NCBI GenBank assembly: GCA_963555705.1
Contig: OY743182.1
Location: 55,565,092 to 55,629,091, forward strand
DNA length: 64,000 bases
DNA from: Ligustrum vulgare
Lineage: Eukaryota > Streptophyta > Magnoliopsida > Lamiales > Oleaceae
Reading direction: 5' to 3'
The notes under the pieces are model-generated. The model had not been told where the DNA came from. It did no database searches and saw only the letters and a list, made by a program, of their open reading frames with translations. The position numbers and the translations under genes are program-made. Positions 35,017 to 47,502 of this stretch are shown here, in pieces (position 1 is the stretch's first letter; each line of letters starts with the position of its first letter).

Positions 35017-36282
35017 AGAAGGAGGGTATGATGTGATCCAGGACCCTCGACAATCGGAGTCATAGCAGGCTTGACGGGAAAATTTAAATATTCAAGCCAA
35101 AACAAGAATTCAGCAGGTTCGACGAGCTTTGAAGATCAAATCGGGTCGAGAATAACCGAAAATCACGGCCATGGATGGGTTGGTCACGACCGTAACTTTT
35201 GAAGATCACGGCCGTAAATGAAGGATCACGGCCGTAACATGCTCTCTGTCTAATTCATAAACCGGATAAAGGGATTTATGGCCGTAACAAAAATATTCAA
35301 GGCCGTAACATATTTCAGTTACACAATTTACGGCCGTAAATGAAGACACTCACGGCCGTAAGACAGCTCCTGTACATGCGCCGCTGATGGAGTTTAAATA
35401 TTTTTCATTATTTTATTTCCTTATCAGTTTTAGCTATTTTAGGTTAGTTAGAATTCTATTTTGAGTAAATTAGCGATTAGGGTTTTATTTTGCTTATTTA
35501 TACGCCTTTTTGATTCATTGTAAATTAAGACTTTGATGATTAAATAAAACAGAGATTGAATGTTTTTCAATTGTTTAATGTGTGGATTCACATTACAAAC
35601 TCAAACTTATCAAGATTGATTATCTTGTGGCGTTAATCCCGAATTTATCAAATATTCGCGAGAATATTTGTGGCGTTCAAATCAGAGACTTATCAAGGAG
35701 ATTGGGCAAATCCTTGTGGTGTTTCGAAAGTCGTGGTTCTTTATTCCGCATCGTCGAGTCATCGCGTCGTGAATATCGGGTCATGATTCATCCGTCCAAC
35801 CACAACCTGAGTTCGGAACTTTCCGGCGTTTCTTCCGCACTTCGAACCTCGTCATTTGGTATCAGAGCTGGACTCTGAATTCAGGTTTTTCTATCCAGTT
35901 TGATTTTTATGTCTATCATCGAGTCCCATAAAAATCATTCATATCTTGTTGTTGAGTCTTTTTTTTCTTGATTTTCTTGTTCTTCGTGCCAGTAAATGTT
36001 TTCTTTGTTTGATCCATAAAAATGCAAAAAAATTCAAAAGTGTTTGTTTTGCTTAATTCTTATCCGAATTAAGTTCCGTTTGTTTTGTTGTGTTCGTTGT
36101 CGAATTTTCGGATTTATAAAAACAAAAAAAAATTATTTTTTTATTATTTTATTTAATCCGAAAATTCATCCTAAAATTCAAAAAAAAAAAAAAAAAGAGT
36201 CCATTCAAGAACCACTTTCTTAAATTTCTTGATCCTTTGTTTTCATTATTTTTTTTCTGTGTCCTTCCACATAAATTTTACA

Positions 36283-37263
36283 ATGTCCAATTCCCATGAA
36301 AACGCCAAAGATCGTATGTGGAGATTTTTGAATGAAGCTTTGGTTAGGTTGGATAAATTAGATGAAAGGGAAAGGAAATTGAAAAAGGAGCGATCTCAAT
36401 CGGATTCTAGATCTAGGAGGGAATATAGGCGTGATCCTAAACCTAGGGATGGAATCGGGGTTAAGAGAGGAGCCGACATTGATCCAAAAGTAATTTTGAA
36501 AATTCAAAAGGAAATTTATGAGGAAAGATTGAGGTGTGAACGGGAGGCAGAAAGAAAATATTTGGCTAAATTGCGAAAAAAGGAGGAGAAACGAAAGGCG
36601 ATAATTAGATGGTTAGAAGAGAGTGAAAATCATGTTGAGCCTCGGGATATGAAAGTTGAAAAGAAGGAGGGAGGCTTAAGGCATGAATTAGTTGAAGAGA
36701 CCCCGAACTTTGTGGTAGGAGTTGAAAATGTGGAGTTAGGTGAACAAACTCCAAAATTTGATGAGGAATTAGAAGTTGGGGTAGAAATTCAAATTTTGAG
36801 CTTTGAATTGGTAGATCCACATTTGAATACCGTTGGGGGAGTGCATGAAATTAGTGATAAAAATCTGGGGGTAGAAGATGTGGTCGAATTTGAAAGTAAA
36901 AATTTTGAAAATGTTGTTGAAAATGCAAAGGAAGAACGAGGTGAAGAGAAGGGCCTCGTGGTTCTTAAAAATGAAGTGGAGATGGTGGTTTATCATGAAT
37001 ACAAGGATCCATACCTTGTACCTCAAGAAGCTAACATGTCCCTCCCCATTCTATTTAATTCTTTCTTGCAGATTTCTTACATTTGGGAGCTTGAGTCACA
37101 CCAATCATGGCAATTCAAGCTCGAGATTCAATCCATTCATGTAACCCAAGTTGCAAAATACTATTGGTCATCCCACTGGCATGGAAGCAATAATTTTCCG
37201 TTTGATCCAGGGGGAGCAGTTGCATTCATGAACAAAGCTATGATTCGGGACGAATCATCCTAA
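36283..37263 (+). CDS. Array ORF, unit 13
   Basis: Intact. Ile282. The LTR has TTTATGGCCG in place of TTTACGGCCG, as in unit 15, and a further lost site (CAAGGCCGTAAC near 35299). Unit 35029-37275. Confidence 0.7.
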   Translation: MSNSHENAKDRMWRFLNEALVRLDKLDERERKLKKERSQSDSRSRREYRRDPKPRDGIGVKRGADIDPKVILKIQKEIYEERLRCEREAERKYLAKLRKKEEKRKAIIRWLEESENHVEPRDMKVEKKEGGLRHELVEETPNFVVGVENVELGEQTPKFDEELEVGVEIQILSFELVDPHLNTVGGVHEISDKNLGVEDVVEFESKNFENVVENAKEERGEEKGLVVLKNEVEMVVYHEYKDPYLVPQEANMSLPILFNSFLQISYIWELESHQSWQFKLEIQSIHVTQVAKYYWSSHWHGSNNFPFDPGGAVAFMNKAMIRDESS

Positions 37264-38526
37264 AGAAGGAGGGTATGATGTGATCCAGGACCCTCGACAA
37301 TCGGAGTCATAGCAGGCTTGACGGGAAAATTTAAATATTCAAGCCAAAACAAGAATTCAGCAGGTTCGACGAGCTTTGAAGATCAAATCGGGTCGAGAAT
37401 AACCGAAAATCACGGCCATGGATGGGTTGGTCACGACCGTAACTTTTGAAGATCACGGCCGTAAATGAAGGATCACGGCCGTAACATGCTCTCTGTCTAA
37501 TTCATAAACCGGATAAAGGGATTTACGGCCGTAACAAAAATATTCACGGCCGTAACATATTTCAGTTACACAATTTACGGCCGTAAATGAAGACACTCAC
37601 GGCCGTAAGACAGCTCCTGTACATGCGCCGCTGATGGAGTTTAAATATTTTTCATTATTTTATTTCCTTATCAGTTTTAGCTATTTTAGGTTAGTTAGAA
37701 TTCTATTTTGAGTAAATTAGCGATTAGGGTTTTATTTTGCTTATTTATACGCCTTTTTGATTCATTGTAAATTAAGACTTTGATGATTAAATAAAACAGA
37801 GATTGAATGTTTTTCAATTGTTTAATGTGTGGATTCACATTACAAACTCAAACTTATCAAGATTGATTATCTTGTGGCGTTAATCCCGAATTTATCAAAT
37901 ATTCGCGAGAATATTTGTGGCGTTCAAATCAGAGACTTATCAAGGAGATTGGGCAAATCCTTGTGGTGTTTCGAAAGTCGTGGTTCTTTATTCCGCATCG
38001 TCGAGTCATCGCGTCGTGAATATCGGGTCATGATTCATCCGTCCAACCACAACCTGAGTTCGGAACTTTCCGGCGTTTCTTCCGCACTTCGAACCTCGTC
38101 ATTTGGTATCAGAGCTGGACTCTGAATTCAGGTTTTTCTATCCAGTTTGATTTTTATGTCTATCATCGAGTCCCATAAAAATCATTCATATCTTGTTGTT
38201 GAGTCTTTTTTTTCTTGATTTTCTTGTTCTTCGTGCCAGTAAATGTTTTCTTTGTTTGATCCATAAAAATGCAAAAAAATTCAAAAGTGTTTGTTTTGCT
38301 TAATTCTTATCCGAATTAAGTTCCGTTTGTTTTGTTGTGTTCGTTGTCGAATTTTCGGATTTATAAAAACAAAAAAAAATTATTTTTTTATTATTTTATT
38401 TAATCCGAAAATTCATCCTAAAATTCAAAAAAAAAAAAAAGAGTCCATTCAAGAACCACTTTCTTAAATTTCTTGATCCTTTGTTTTCATTATTTTTTTT
38501 CTGTGTCCTTCCACATAAATTTTACA

Positions 38527-39507
38527 ATGTCCAATTCCCATGAAAACGCCAAAGATCGTATGTGGAGATTTTTGAATGAAGCTTTGGTTAGGTTGGATAA
38601 ATTAGATGAAAGGGAAAGGAAATTGAAAAAGGAGCGATCTCAATCGGATTCTAGATCTAGGAGGGAATATAGGCGTGATCCTAAACCTAGGGATGGAATC
38701 GGGGTTAAGAGAGGAGCCGACATTGATCCAAAAGTAATTTTGAAAATTCAAAAGGAAATTTATGAGGAAAGATTGAGGTGTGAACGGGAGGCAGAAAGAA
38801 AATATTTGGCTAAATTGCGAAAAAAGGAGGAGAAACGAAAGGCGATAATTAGATGGTTAGAAGAGAGTGAAAATCATGTTGAGCCTCGGGATATGAAAGT
38901 TGAAAAGAAGGAGGGAGGCTTAAGGCATGAATTAGTTGAAGAGACCCCGAACTTTGTGGTAGGAGTTGAAAATGTGGAGTTAGGTGAACAAACTCCAAAA
39001 TTTGATGAGGAATTAGAAGTTGGGGTAGAAATTCAAATTTTGAGCTTTGAATTGGTAGATCCACATTTGAATACCGTTGGGGGAGTGCATGAAATTAGTG
39101 ATAAAAATCTGGGGGTAGAAGATGTGGTCGAATTTGAAAGTAAAAATTTTGAAAATGTTGTTGAAAATGCAAAGGAAGAACGAGGTGAAGAGAAGGGCCT
39201 CGTGGTTCTTAAAAATGAAGTGGAGATGGTGGTTTATCATGAATACAAGGATCCATACCTTGTACCTCAAGAAGCTAACATGTCCCTCCCCATTCTATTT
39301 AATTCTTTCTTGCAGATTTCTTACATTTGGGAGCTTGAGTCACACCAATCATGGCAATTCAAGCTCGAGCTTCAATCCATTCATGTAACCCAAGTTGCAA
39401 AATACTATTGGTCATCCCACTGGCATGGAAGCAATAATTTTCCGTTTGATCCAGGGGGAGCAGTTGCATTCATGAACAAAGCTATGATTCGGGACGAATC
39501 ATCCTAA
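38527..39507 (+). CDS. Array ORF, unit 14 (consensus protein)
   Basis: Intact majority protein. With unit 13 it forms one dimer of the two-unit pattern repeated by units 15-16. Unit 37276-39519. Confidence 0.7.
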   Translation: MSNSHENAKDRMWRFLNEALVRLDKLDERERKLKKERSQSDSRSRREYRRDPKPRDGIGVKRGADIDPKVILKIQKEIYEERLRCEREAERKYLAKLRKKEEKRKAIIRWLEESENHVEPRDMKVEKKEGGLRHELVEETPNFVVGVENVELGEQTPKFDEELEVGVEIQILSFELVDPHLNTVGGVHEISDKNLGVEDVVEFESKNFENVVENAKEERGEEKGLVVLKNEVEMVVYHEYKDPYLVPQEANMSLPILFNSFLQISYIWELESHQSWQFKLELQSIHVTQVAKYYWSSHWHGSNNFPFDPGGAVAFMNKAMIRDESS

Positions 39508-40772
39508 AGAAGGAGGGTATGATGTGATCCAGGACCCTCGACAATCGGAGTCATAGCAGGCTTGACGGGAAAATTTAAATATTCAAGCCAAAACAAGAAT
39601 TCAGCAGGTTCGACGAGCTTTGAAGATCAAATCGGGTCGAGAATAACCGAAAATCACGGCCATGGATGGGTTGGTCACGACCGTAACTTTTGAAGATCAC
39701 GGCCGTAAATGAAGGATCACGGCCGTAACATGCTCTCTGTCTAATTCATAAACCGGATAAAGGGATTTATGGCCGTAACAAAAATATTCACGGCCGTAAC
39801 ATATTTCAGTTACACAATTTACGGCCGTAAATGAAGACACTCACGGCCGTAAGACAGCTCCTGTACATGCGCCGCTGATGGAGTTTAAATATTTTTCATT
39901 ATTTTATTTCCTTATCAGTTTTAGCTATTTTAGGTTAGTTAGAATTCTATTTTGAGTAAATTAGCGATTAGGGTTTTATTTTGCTTATTTATACGCCTTT
40001 TTGATTCATTGTAAATTAAGACTTTGATGATTAAATAAAACAGAGATTGAATGTTTTTCAATTGTTTAATGTGTGGATTCACATTACAAACTCAAACTTA
40101 TCAAGATTGATTATCTTGTGGCGTTAATCCCGAATTTTTCAAATATTCGCGAGAATATTTGTGGCGTTCAAATCAGAGACTTATCAAGGAGATTGGGCAA
40201 ATCCTTGTGGTGTTTCGAAAGTCGTGGTTCTTTATTCCGCATCGTCGAGTCATCGCGTCGTGAATATCGGGTCATGATTCATCCGTCCAACCACAACCTG
40301 AGTTCGGAACTTTCCGGCGTTTCTTCCGCACTTCGAACCTCGTCATTTGGTATCAGAGCTGGACTCTGAATTCAGGTTTTTCTATCCAGTTTGATTTTTA
40401 TGTCTATCATCGAGTCCCATAAAAATCATTCATATCTTGTTGTTGAGTCTTTTTTTTCTTGATTTTCTTGTTCTTCGTGCCAGTAAATGTTTTCTTTGTT
40501 TGATCCATAAAAATGCAAAAAAATTCAAAAGTGTTTGTTTTGCTTAATTCTTATCCGAATTAAGTTCCGTTTGTTTTGTTGTGTTCGTTGTCGAATTTTC
40601 GGATTTATAAAAACAAAAAAAAATTACTTTTTTATTATTTTATTTAATCCGAAAATTCATCCTAAAATTCAAAAAAAAAAAAAAAAGAGTCCATTCAAGA
40701 ACCACTTTCTTAAATTTCTTGATCCTTTGTTTTCATTATTTTTTTTCTGTGTCCTTCCACATAAATTTTACA

Positions 40773-41753
40773 ATGTCCAATTCCCATGAAAACGCCAAAG
40801 ATCGTATGTGGAGATTTTTGAATGAAGCTTTGGTTAGGTTGGATAAATTAGATGAAAGGGAAAGGAAATTGAAAAAGGAGCGATCTCAATCGGATTCTAG
40901 ATCTAGGAGGGAATATAGGCGTGATCCTAAACCTAGGGATGGAATCGGGGTTAAGAGAGGAGCCGACATTGATCCAAAAGTAATTTTGAAAATTCAAAAG
41001 GAAATTTATGAGGAAAGATTGAGGTGTGAACGGGAGGCAGAAAGAAAATATTTGGCTAAATTGCGAAAAAAGGAGGAGAAACGAAAGGCGATAATTAGAT
41101 GGTTAGAAGAGAGTGAAAATCATGTTGAGCCTCGGGATATGAAAGTTGAAAAGAAGGAGGGAGGCTTAAGGCATGAATTAGTTGAAGAGACCCCGAACTT
41201 TGTGGTAGGAGTTGAAAATGTGGAGTTAGGTGAACAAACTCCAAAATTTGATGAGGAATTAGAAGTTGGGGTAGAAATTCAAATTTTGAGCTTTGAATTG
41301 GTAGATCCACATTTGAATACCGTTGGGGGAGTGCATGAAATTAGTGATAAAAATCTGGGGGTAGAAGATGTGGTCGAATTTGAAAGTAAAAATTTTGAAA
41401 ATGTTGTTGAAAATGCAAAGGAAGAACGAGGTGAAGAGAAGGGCCTCGTGGTTCTTAAAAATGAAGTGGAGATGGTGGTTTATCATGAATACAAGGATCC
41501 ATACCTTGTACCTCAAGAAGCTAACATGTCCCTCCCCATTCTATTTAATTCTTTCTTGCAGATTTCTTACATTTGGGAGCTTGAGTCACACCAATCATGG
41601 CAATTCAAGCTCGAGATTCAATCCATTCATGTAACCCAAGTTGCAAAATACTATTGGTCATCCCACTGGCATGGAAGCAATAATTTTCCGTTTGATCCAG
41701 GGGGAGCAGTTGCATTCATGAACAAAGCTATGATTCAGGACGAATCATCCTAA
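40773..41753 (+). CDS. Array ORF, unit 15
   Basis: Intact. Ile282 plus a private Gln for Arg at 322. The LTR has TTTATGGCCG as in unit 13. Unit 39520-41765. Confidence 0.7.
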   Translation: MSNSHENAKDRMWRFLNEALVRLDKLDERERKLKKERSQSDSRSRREYRRDPKPRDGIGVKRGADIDPKVILKIQKEIYEERLRCEREAERKYLAKLRKKEEKRKAIIRWLEESENHVEPRDMKVEKKEGGLRHELVEETPNFVVGVENVELGEQTPKFDEELEVGVEIQILSFELVDPHLNTVGGVHEISDKNLGVEDVVEFESKNFENVVENAKEERGEEKGLVVLKNEVEMVVYHEYKDPYLVPQEANMSLPILFNSFLQISYIWELESHQSWQFKLEIQSIHVTQVAKYYWSSHWHGSNNFPFDPGGAVAFMNKAMIQDESS

Positions 41754-43014
41754 AGAAGGAGGGTATGATGTGATCCAGGACCCTCGACAATCGGAGTCAT
41801 AGCAGGCTTGACGGGAAAATTTAAATATTCAAGCCAAAACAAGAATTCAGCAGGTTCGACGAGCTTTGAAGATCAAATCGGGTCGAGAATAACCGAAAAT
41901 CACGGCCATGGATGGGTTGGTCACGACCGTAACTTTTGAAGATCACGGCCGTAAATGAAGGATCACGGCCGTAACATGCTCTCTGTCTAATTCATAAACC
42001 GGATAAAGGGATTTACGGCCGTAACAAAAATATTCACGGCCGTAACATATTTCAGTTACACAATTTACGGCCGTAAATGAAGACACTCACGGCCGTAAGA
42101 CAGCTCCTGTACATGCGCCGCTGATGGAGTTTAAATATTTTTCATTATTTTATTTCCTTATCAGTTTTAGCTATTTTAGGTTAGTTAGAATTCTATTTTG
42201 AGTAAATTAGCGATTAGGGTTTTATTTTGCTTATTTATACGCCTTTTTGATTCATTGTAAATTAAGACTTTGATGATTAAATAAAACAGAGATTGAATGT
42301 TTTTCAATTGTTTAATGTGTGGATTCACATTACAAACTCAAACTTATCAAGATTGATTATCTTGTGGCGTTAATCCCGAATTTATCAAATATTCGCGAGA
42401 ATATTTGTGGCGTTCAAATCAGAGACTTATCAAGGAGATTGGGCAAATCCTTGTGGTGTTTCGAAAGTCGTGGTTCTTTATTCCGCATCGTCGAGTCATC
42501 GCGTCGTGAATATCGGGTCATGATTCATCCGTCCAACCACAACCTGAGTTCGGAACTTTCCGGCGTTTCTTCCGCACTTCGAACCTCGTCATTTGGTATC
42601 AGAGCTGGACTCTGAATTCAGGTTTTTCTATCCAGTTTGATTTTTATGTCTATCATCGAGTCCCATAAAAATCATTCATATCTTGTTGTTGAGTCTTTTT
42701 TTTCTTGATTTTCTTGTTCTTCGTGCCAGTAAATGTTTTCTTTGTTTGATCCATAAAAATGCAAAAAAATTCAAAAGTGTTTGTTTTGCTTAATTCTTAT
42801 CCGAATTAAGTTCCGTTTGTTTTGTTGTGTTCGTTGTCGAATTTTCGGATTTATAAAAACAAAAAAAAATTATTTTTTTATTATTTTATTTAATCCGAAA
42901 ATTCATCCTAAAATTCAAAAAAAAAAAAGAGTCCATTCAAGAACCACTTTCTTAAATTTCTTGATCCTTTGTTTTCATTATTTTTTTTCTGTGTCCTTCC
43001 ACATAAATTTTACA

Positions 43015-43995
43015 ATGTCCAATTCCCATGAAAACGCCAAAGATCGTATGTGGAGATTTTTGAATGAAGCTTTGGTTAGGTTGGATAAATTAGATGAAAG
43101 GGAAAGGAAATTGAAAAAGGAGCGATCTCAATCGGATTCTAGATCTAGGAGGGAATATAGGCGTGATCCTAAACCTAGGGATGGAATCGGGGTTAAGAGA
43201 GGAGCCGACATTGATCCAAAAGTAATTTTGAAAATTCAAAAGGAAATTTATGAGGAAAGATTGAGGTGTGAACGGGAGGCAGAAAGAAAATATTTGGCTA
43301 AATTGCGAAAAAAGGAGGAGAAACGAAAGGCGATAATTAGATGGTTAGAAGAGAGTGAAAATCATGTTGAGCCTCGGGATATGAAAGTTGAAAAGAAGGA
43401 GGGAGGCTTAAGGCATGAATTAGTTGAAGAGACCCCGAACTTTGTGGTAGGAGTTGAAAATGTGGAGTTAGGTGAACAAACTCCAAAATTTGATGAGGAA
43501 TTAGAAGTTGGGGTAGAAATTCAAATTTTGAGCTTTGAATTGGTAGATCCACATTTGAATACCGTTGGGGGAGTGCATGAAATTAGTGATAAAAATCTGG
43601 GGGTAGAAGATGTGGTCGAATTTGAAAGTAAAAATTTTGAAAATGTTGTTGAAAATGCAAAGGAAGAACGAGGTGAAGAGAAGGGCCTCGTGGTTCTTAA
43701 AAATGAAGTGGAGATGGTGGTTTATCATGAATACAAGGATCCATACCTTGTACCTCAAGAAGCTAACATGTCCCTCCCCATTCTATTTAATTCTTTCTTG
43801 CAGATTTCTTACATTTGGGAGCTTGAGTCACACCAATCATGGCAATTCAAGCTCGAGCTTCAATCCATTCATGTAACCCAAGTTGCAAAATACTATTGGT
43901 CATCCCACTGGCATGGAAGCAATAATTTTCCGTTTGATCCAGGGGGAGCAGTTGCATTCATGAACAAAGCTATGATTCGGGACGAATCATCCTAA
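43015..43995 (+). CDS. Array ORF, unit 16 (consensus protein)
   Basis: Intact majority protein. Unit 41766-44007. Confidence 0.7.
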   Translation: MSNSHENAKDRMWRFLNEALVRLDKLDERERKLKKERSQSDSRSRREYRRDPKPRDGIGVKRGADIDPKVILKIQKEIYEERLRCEREAERKYLAKLRKKEEKRKAIIRWLEESENHVEPRDMKVEKKEGGLRHELVEETPNFVVGVENVELGEQTPKFDEELEVGVEIQILSFELVDPHLNTVGGVHEISDKNLGVEDVVEFESKNFENVVENAKEERGEEKGLVVLKNEVEMVVYHEYKDPYLVPQEANMSLPILFNSFLQISYIWELESHQSWQFKLELQSIHVTQVAKYYWSSHWHGSNNFPFDPGGAVAFMNKAMIRDESS

Positions 43996-45260
43996 AGAAG
44001 GAGGGTATGATGTGATCCAGGACCCTCGACAATCGGAGTCATAGCAGGCTTGACGGGAAAATTTAAATATTCAAGCCAAAACAAGAATTCAGCAGGTTCG
44101 ACGAGCTTTGAAGATCAAATCGGGTCGAGAATAACCGAAAATCACGGCCATGGATGGGTTGGTCACGACCGTAACTTTTGAAGATCACGGCCGTAAATGA
44201 AGGATCACGGCCGTAACATGCTCTCTGTCTAATTCATAAACCGGATAAAGGGATTTACGGCCGTAACAAAAATATTCACGGCCGTAACATATTTCAGTTA
44301 CACAATTTACGGCCGTAAATGAAGACACTCACGGCCGTAAGACAGCTCCTGTACATGCGCCGCTGATGGAGTTTAAATATTTTTCATTATTTTATTTTCT
44401 TATCAGTTTTAGCTATTTTAGGTTAGTTAGAATTCTATTTTGAGTAAATTAGCGATTAGGGTTTTATTTTGCTTATTTATACGCCTTTTTGATTCATTGT
44501 AAATTAAGACTTTGATGATTAAATAAAACAGAGATTGAATGTTTTTTAATTGTTTAATGTGTGGATTCACATTACAAACTCAAACTTATCAAGATTGATT
44601 ATCTTGTGGCGTTAATCCCGAATTTATCAAATATTCGCGAGAATATTTGTGGCGTTCAAATCAGAGACTTATCAAGGAGATTGGGCAAATCCTTGTGGTG
44701 TTTCGAAAGTCGTGGTTCTTTATTCCGCATCGTCGAGTCATCGCGTCGTGAATATCGGGTCATGATTCATCCGTCCAACCACAACCTGAGTTCGGAACTT
44801 TCCGGCGTTTCTTCGGCACTTCGAACCTCGTCATTTGGTATCAGAGCTGGACTCTGAATTCAGGTTTTTCTATCCAGTTTGATTTTTATGTCTATCATCG
44901 AGTCCCATAAAAATCATTCATATCTTGTTGTTGAGTCTTTTTTTTCTTGATTTTCTTGTTCTTCGTGCCAGTAAATGTTTTCTTTGTTTGATCCATAAAA
45001 ATGCAAAAAAATTCAAAAGTGTTTGTTTTGCTTAATTCTTATCCGAATTAAGTTCCGTTTGTTTTGTTGTGTTCGTTGTCGAATTTTCGGATTTATAAAA
45101 ACAAAAAAAAATTATTTTTTTATTATTTTATTTAATCCGAAAATTCATCCTAAAATTCAAAAAAAAAAAAAAAAAAGTCCATTCAAGAACCACTTTCTTA
45201 AATTTCTTGATCCTTTGTTTTCATTATTTTTTTTCTGTGTCCTTCCACATAAATTTTACA

Positions 45261-46257
45261 ATGTCCAATTCCCATGAAAACGCCAAAGATCGTATGTGGA
45301 GATTTTTGAATGAAGCTTTGGTTAGGTTGGATAAATTAGATGAAAGGGAAAGGAAATTGAAAAAGGAGCAATCTCAATCGGATTCTAGATCGAGGAGGGA
45401 ATATAGGCGTGATCCTAAACCTAGGGATGGAATCGGGGTTAAGAGAGGAGCCGACATTGATCCAAAAGTAATTTTGAAAATTCAAAAGGAAATTTATGAG
45501 GAAAGATTGAGGTGTGAACGGGAGGCAGAAAGAAAATATTTGGCTAAATTGCGAAAAAAGGAGGAGAAACGAAAGGCGATAATTAGATGGTTAGAAGAGA
45601 GTGAAAATCATGTTGAGCCTCGGGATATGAAAGTTGAAAAAGAAGGAGGGAGGCTTAAGGCATGAATTAGTTGAAGAGACCCCGAACTTTGTGGTAGGAG
45701 TTGAAAATGTGGAGTTAGGTGAACAAACTCCAAAATTTGATGAGGAATTAGAAGTTGGGGTAGAAATTAAAATTTTGAGCTTTGAATTGGTAGATCCACA
45801 TTTGAATACCGTTGGGGGAGTGCATGAAATTAGTGATAAAAATCTGGGGGTAGAAGATGTGGTCGAATTTGAAAGTAAAAATTTTGAAAATGTTGTTGAA
45901 AATGCAAAGGAAGAACGAGGTGAAGAGAAGGGCCTCGTGGTTCTTAAAAATGAAGTGGAGATGGTGGTTTATCATGAATACAAGGATCCATACCTTGTAC
46001 CTCAAGAAGCTAACATGTCCCTCCCCATTCTATTTAATTCTTTCTTGCAGATTTCTTACATTTGGGAGCTTGAGTCACACCAATCATGGCAATTCAAGCT
46101 CGAGCTTCAATCCATTCATGTAACCCAAGTTGCAAAATACTATTGGTCATCCCACTGGCATGGAAGCAATAATTTTCCGTTTGATCCAGGGGGAGCAGTT
46201 GCATTCATGAACAAAGCTATGATTCGAGACGAATCATCCAAAAGAAGGAGGGTATGA
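45261..46257 (+). pseudogene. Array ORF, unit 17: frameshift and stop loss
   Basis: One extra A in the A run after codon 126 shifts the frame, which stops at 45665 (134 residues). The original frame resumes downstream with Lys for Gln at 170. The normal TAA is AAA, so that frame would run through the polypurine tract to the LTR (46257). Gln37 as in unit 3. Last unit of the GTCGAGAATA block. Unit 44008-46254. Confidence 0.85.
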
Positions 46258-47502
46258 TGTGATCCAGGACCCTCGACAATCGGAGTCATAGCAGGCTTGA
46301 CGGGAAAATTTAAATATTCAAGCCAAAACAAGAATTCAGCAGGTTCGACGAGCTTTGAAGATCAAATCGGGTCGAAAATAACCGAAAATCACGGCCATGG
46401 ATGGGTTGGTCACGACCGTAACTTTTGAAGATCACGGCCGTAAATGAAGGATCACGGCCGTAACATGCTCTCTGTCTAATTCATAAACCGGATAAAGGGA
46501 TTTACGGCCGTAACAAAAATATTCACGGCCGTAACATATTTCAGTTCACAATTTACGGCCGTAAATGAAGACACTCACGGCCGTAAGACAGCTCCTGTAC
46601 ATGCGCCGCTGATGGAGTTTAAATATTTTTCATTATTTTATTTCCTTATCAGTTTTAGCTATTTTAGGTTAGTTAGAATTCTATTTTGAGTAAATTAGCG
46701 ATTAGGGTTTTATTTTGCTTATTTATACGCCTTTTTGATTCATTGTAAATTAAGACTTTGATGATTAAATAAAACAGAGATTGAATGTTTTTCAATTGTT
46801 TAATGTGTGGATTCACATTAAAAACCAAACTTATCAAGATTGATTATCTTGTGGCGTTAATCCCGAATTTATCAAATATTCGCGAGAATATTTGTGGCAT
46901 TCAAATCAGAGACTTATCAAGGAGATTGGGCAAATCCTTGTGGTGTTTCGAAAGTCGTGGTTCTTTATTCCGCATCGTCGAGTCATCGCGTCGTGAATAT
47001 CGGGTCATGATTCATCCGTCCAACCACAACCTGAGTTCGGAACTTTCCGGCGTTTCTTCCGCACTTCGAACCTCGTCATTTGGTATCAGAGCTGGACTCT
47101 GAATTCAGGTTTTTCTATCCAGTTTGATTTTTATGTCTATCTTCGAGTCCCATAAAAGTCATTCATATCTTGTTGTTGAGTCTTTCTTTTCTTGATTTTC
47201 TTGTTCTTCGTGCCAGTAAATGTTTTCTTTGTTTGATCCATAAAAATGCAAAAAAATTCAAAAGTGTTTGTTTTGCTTAATTCTTATCCGAATTAAGTTC
47301 CGTTTTTTTTGTTGTGTTCGTTGTCGAATTTTCGGATTTATAAAAAAAAAAAAAATTTATTTTTTTATTATTTTATTTATTCCGAAAATTCATCCTAAAA
47401 TTCAAAAAAAAAAAAAGAGTCCATTCAAGAACCACTTTCTTAAATTTCTTGATCCTTTGTTTTCATTATTTTTTTTCTGTGTCCTTCCACATAAATTTTA
47501 CA

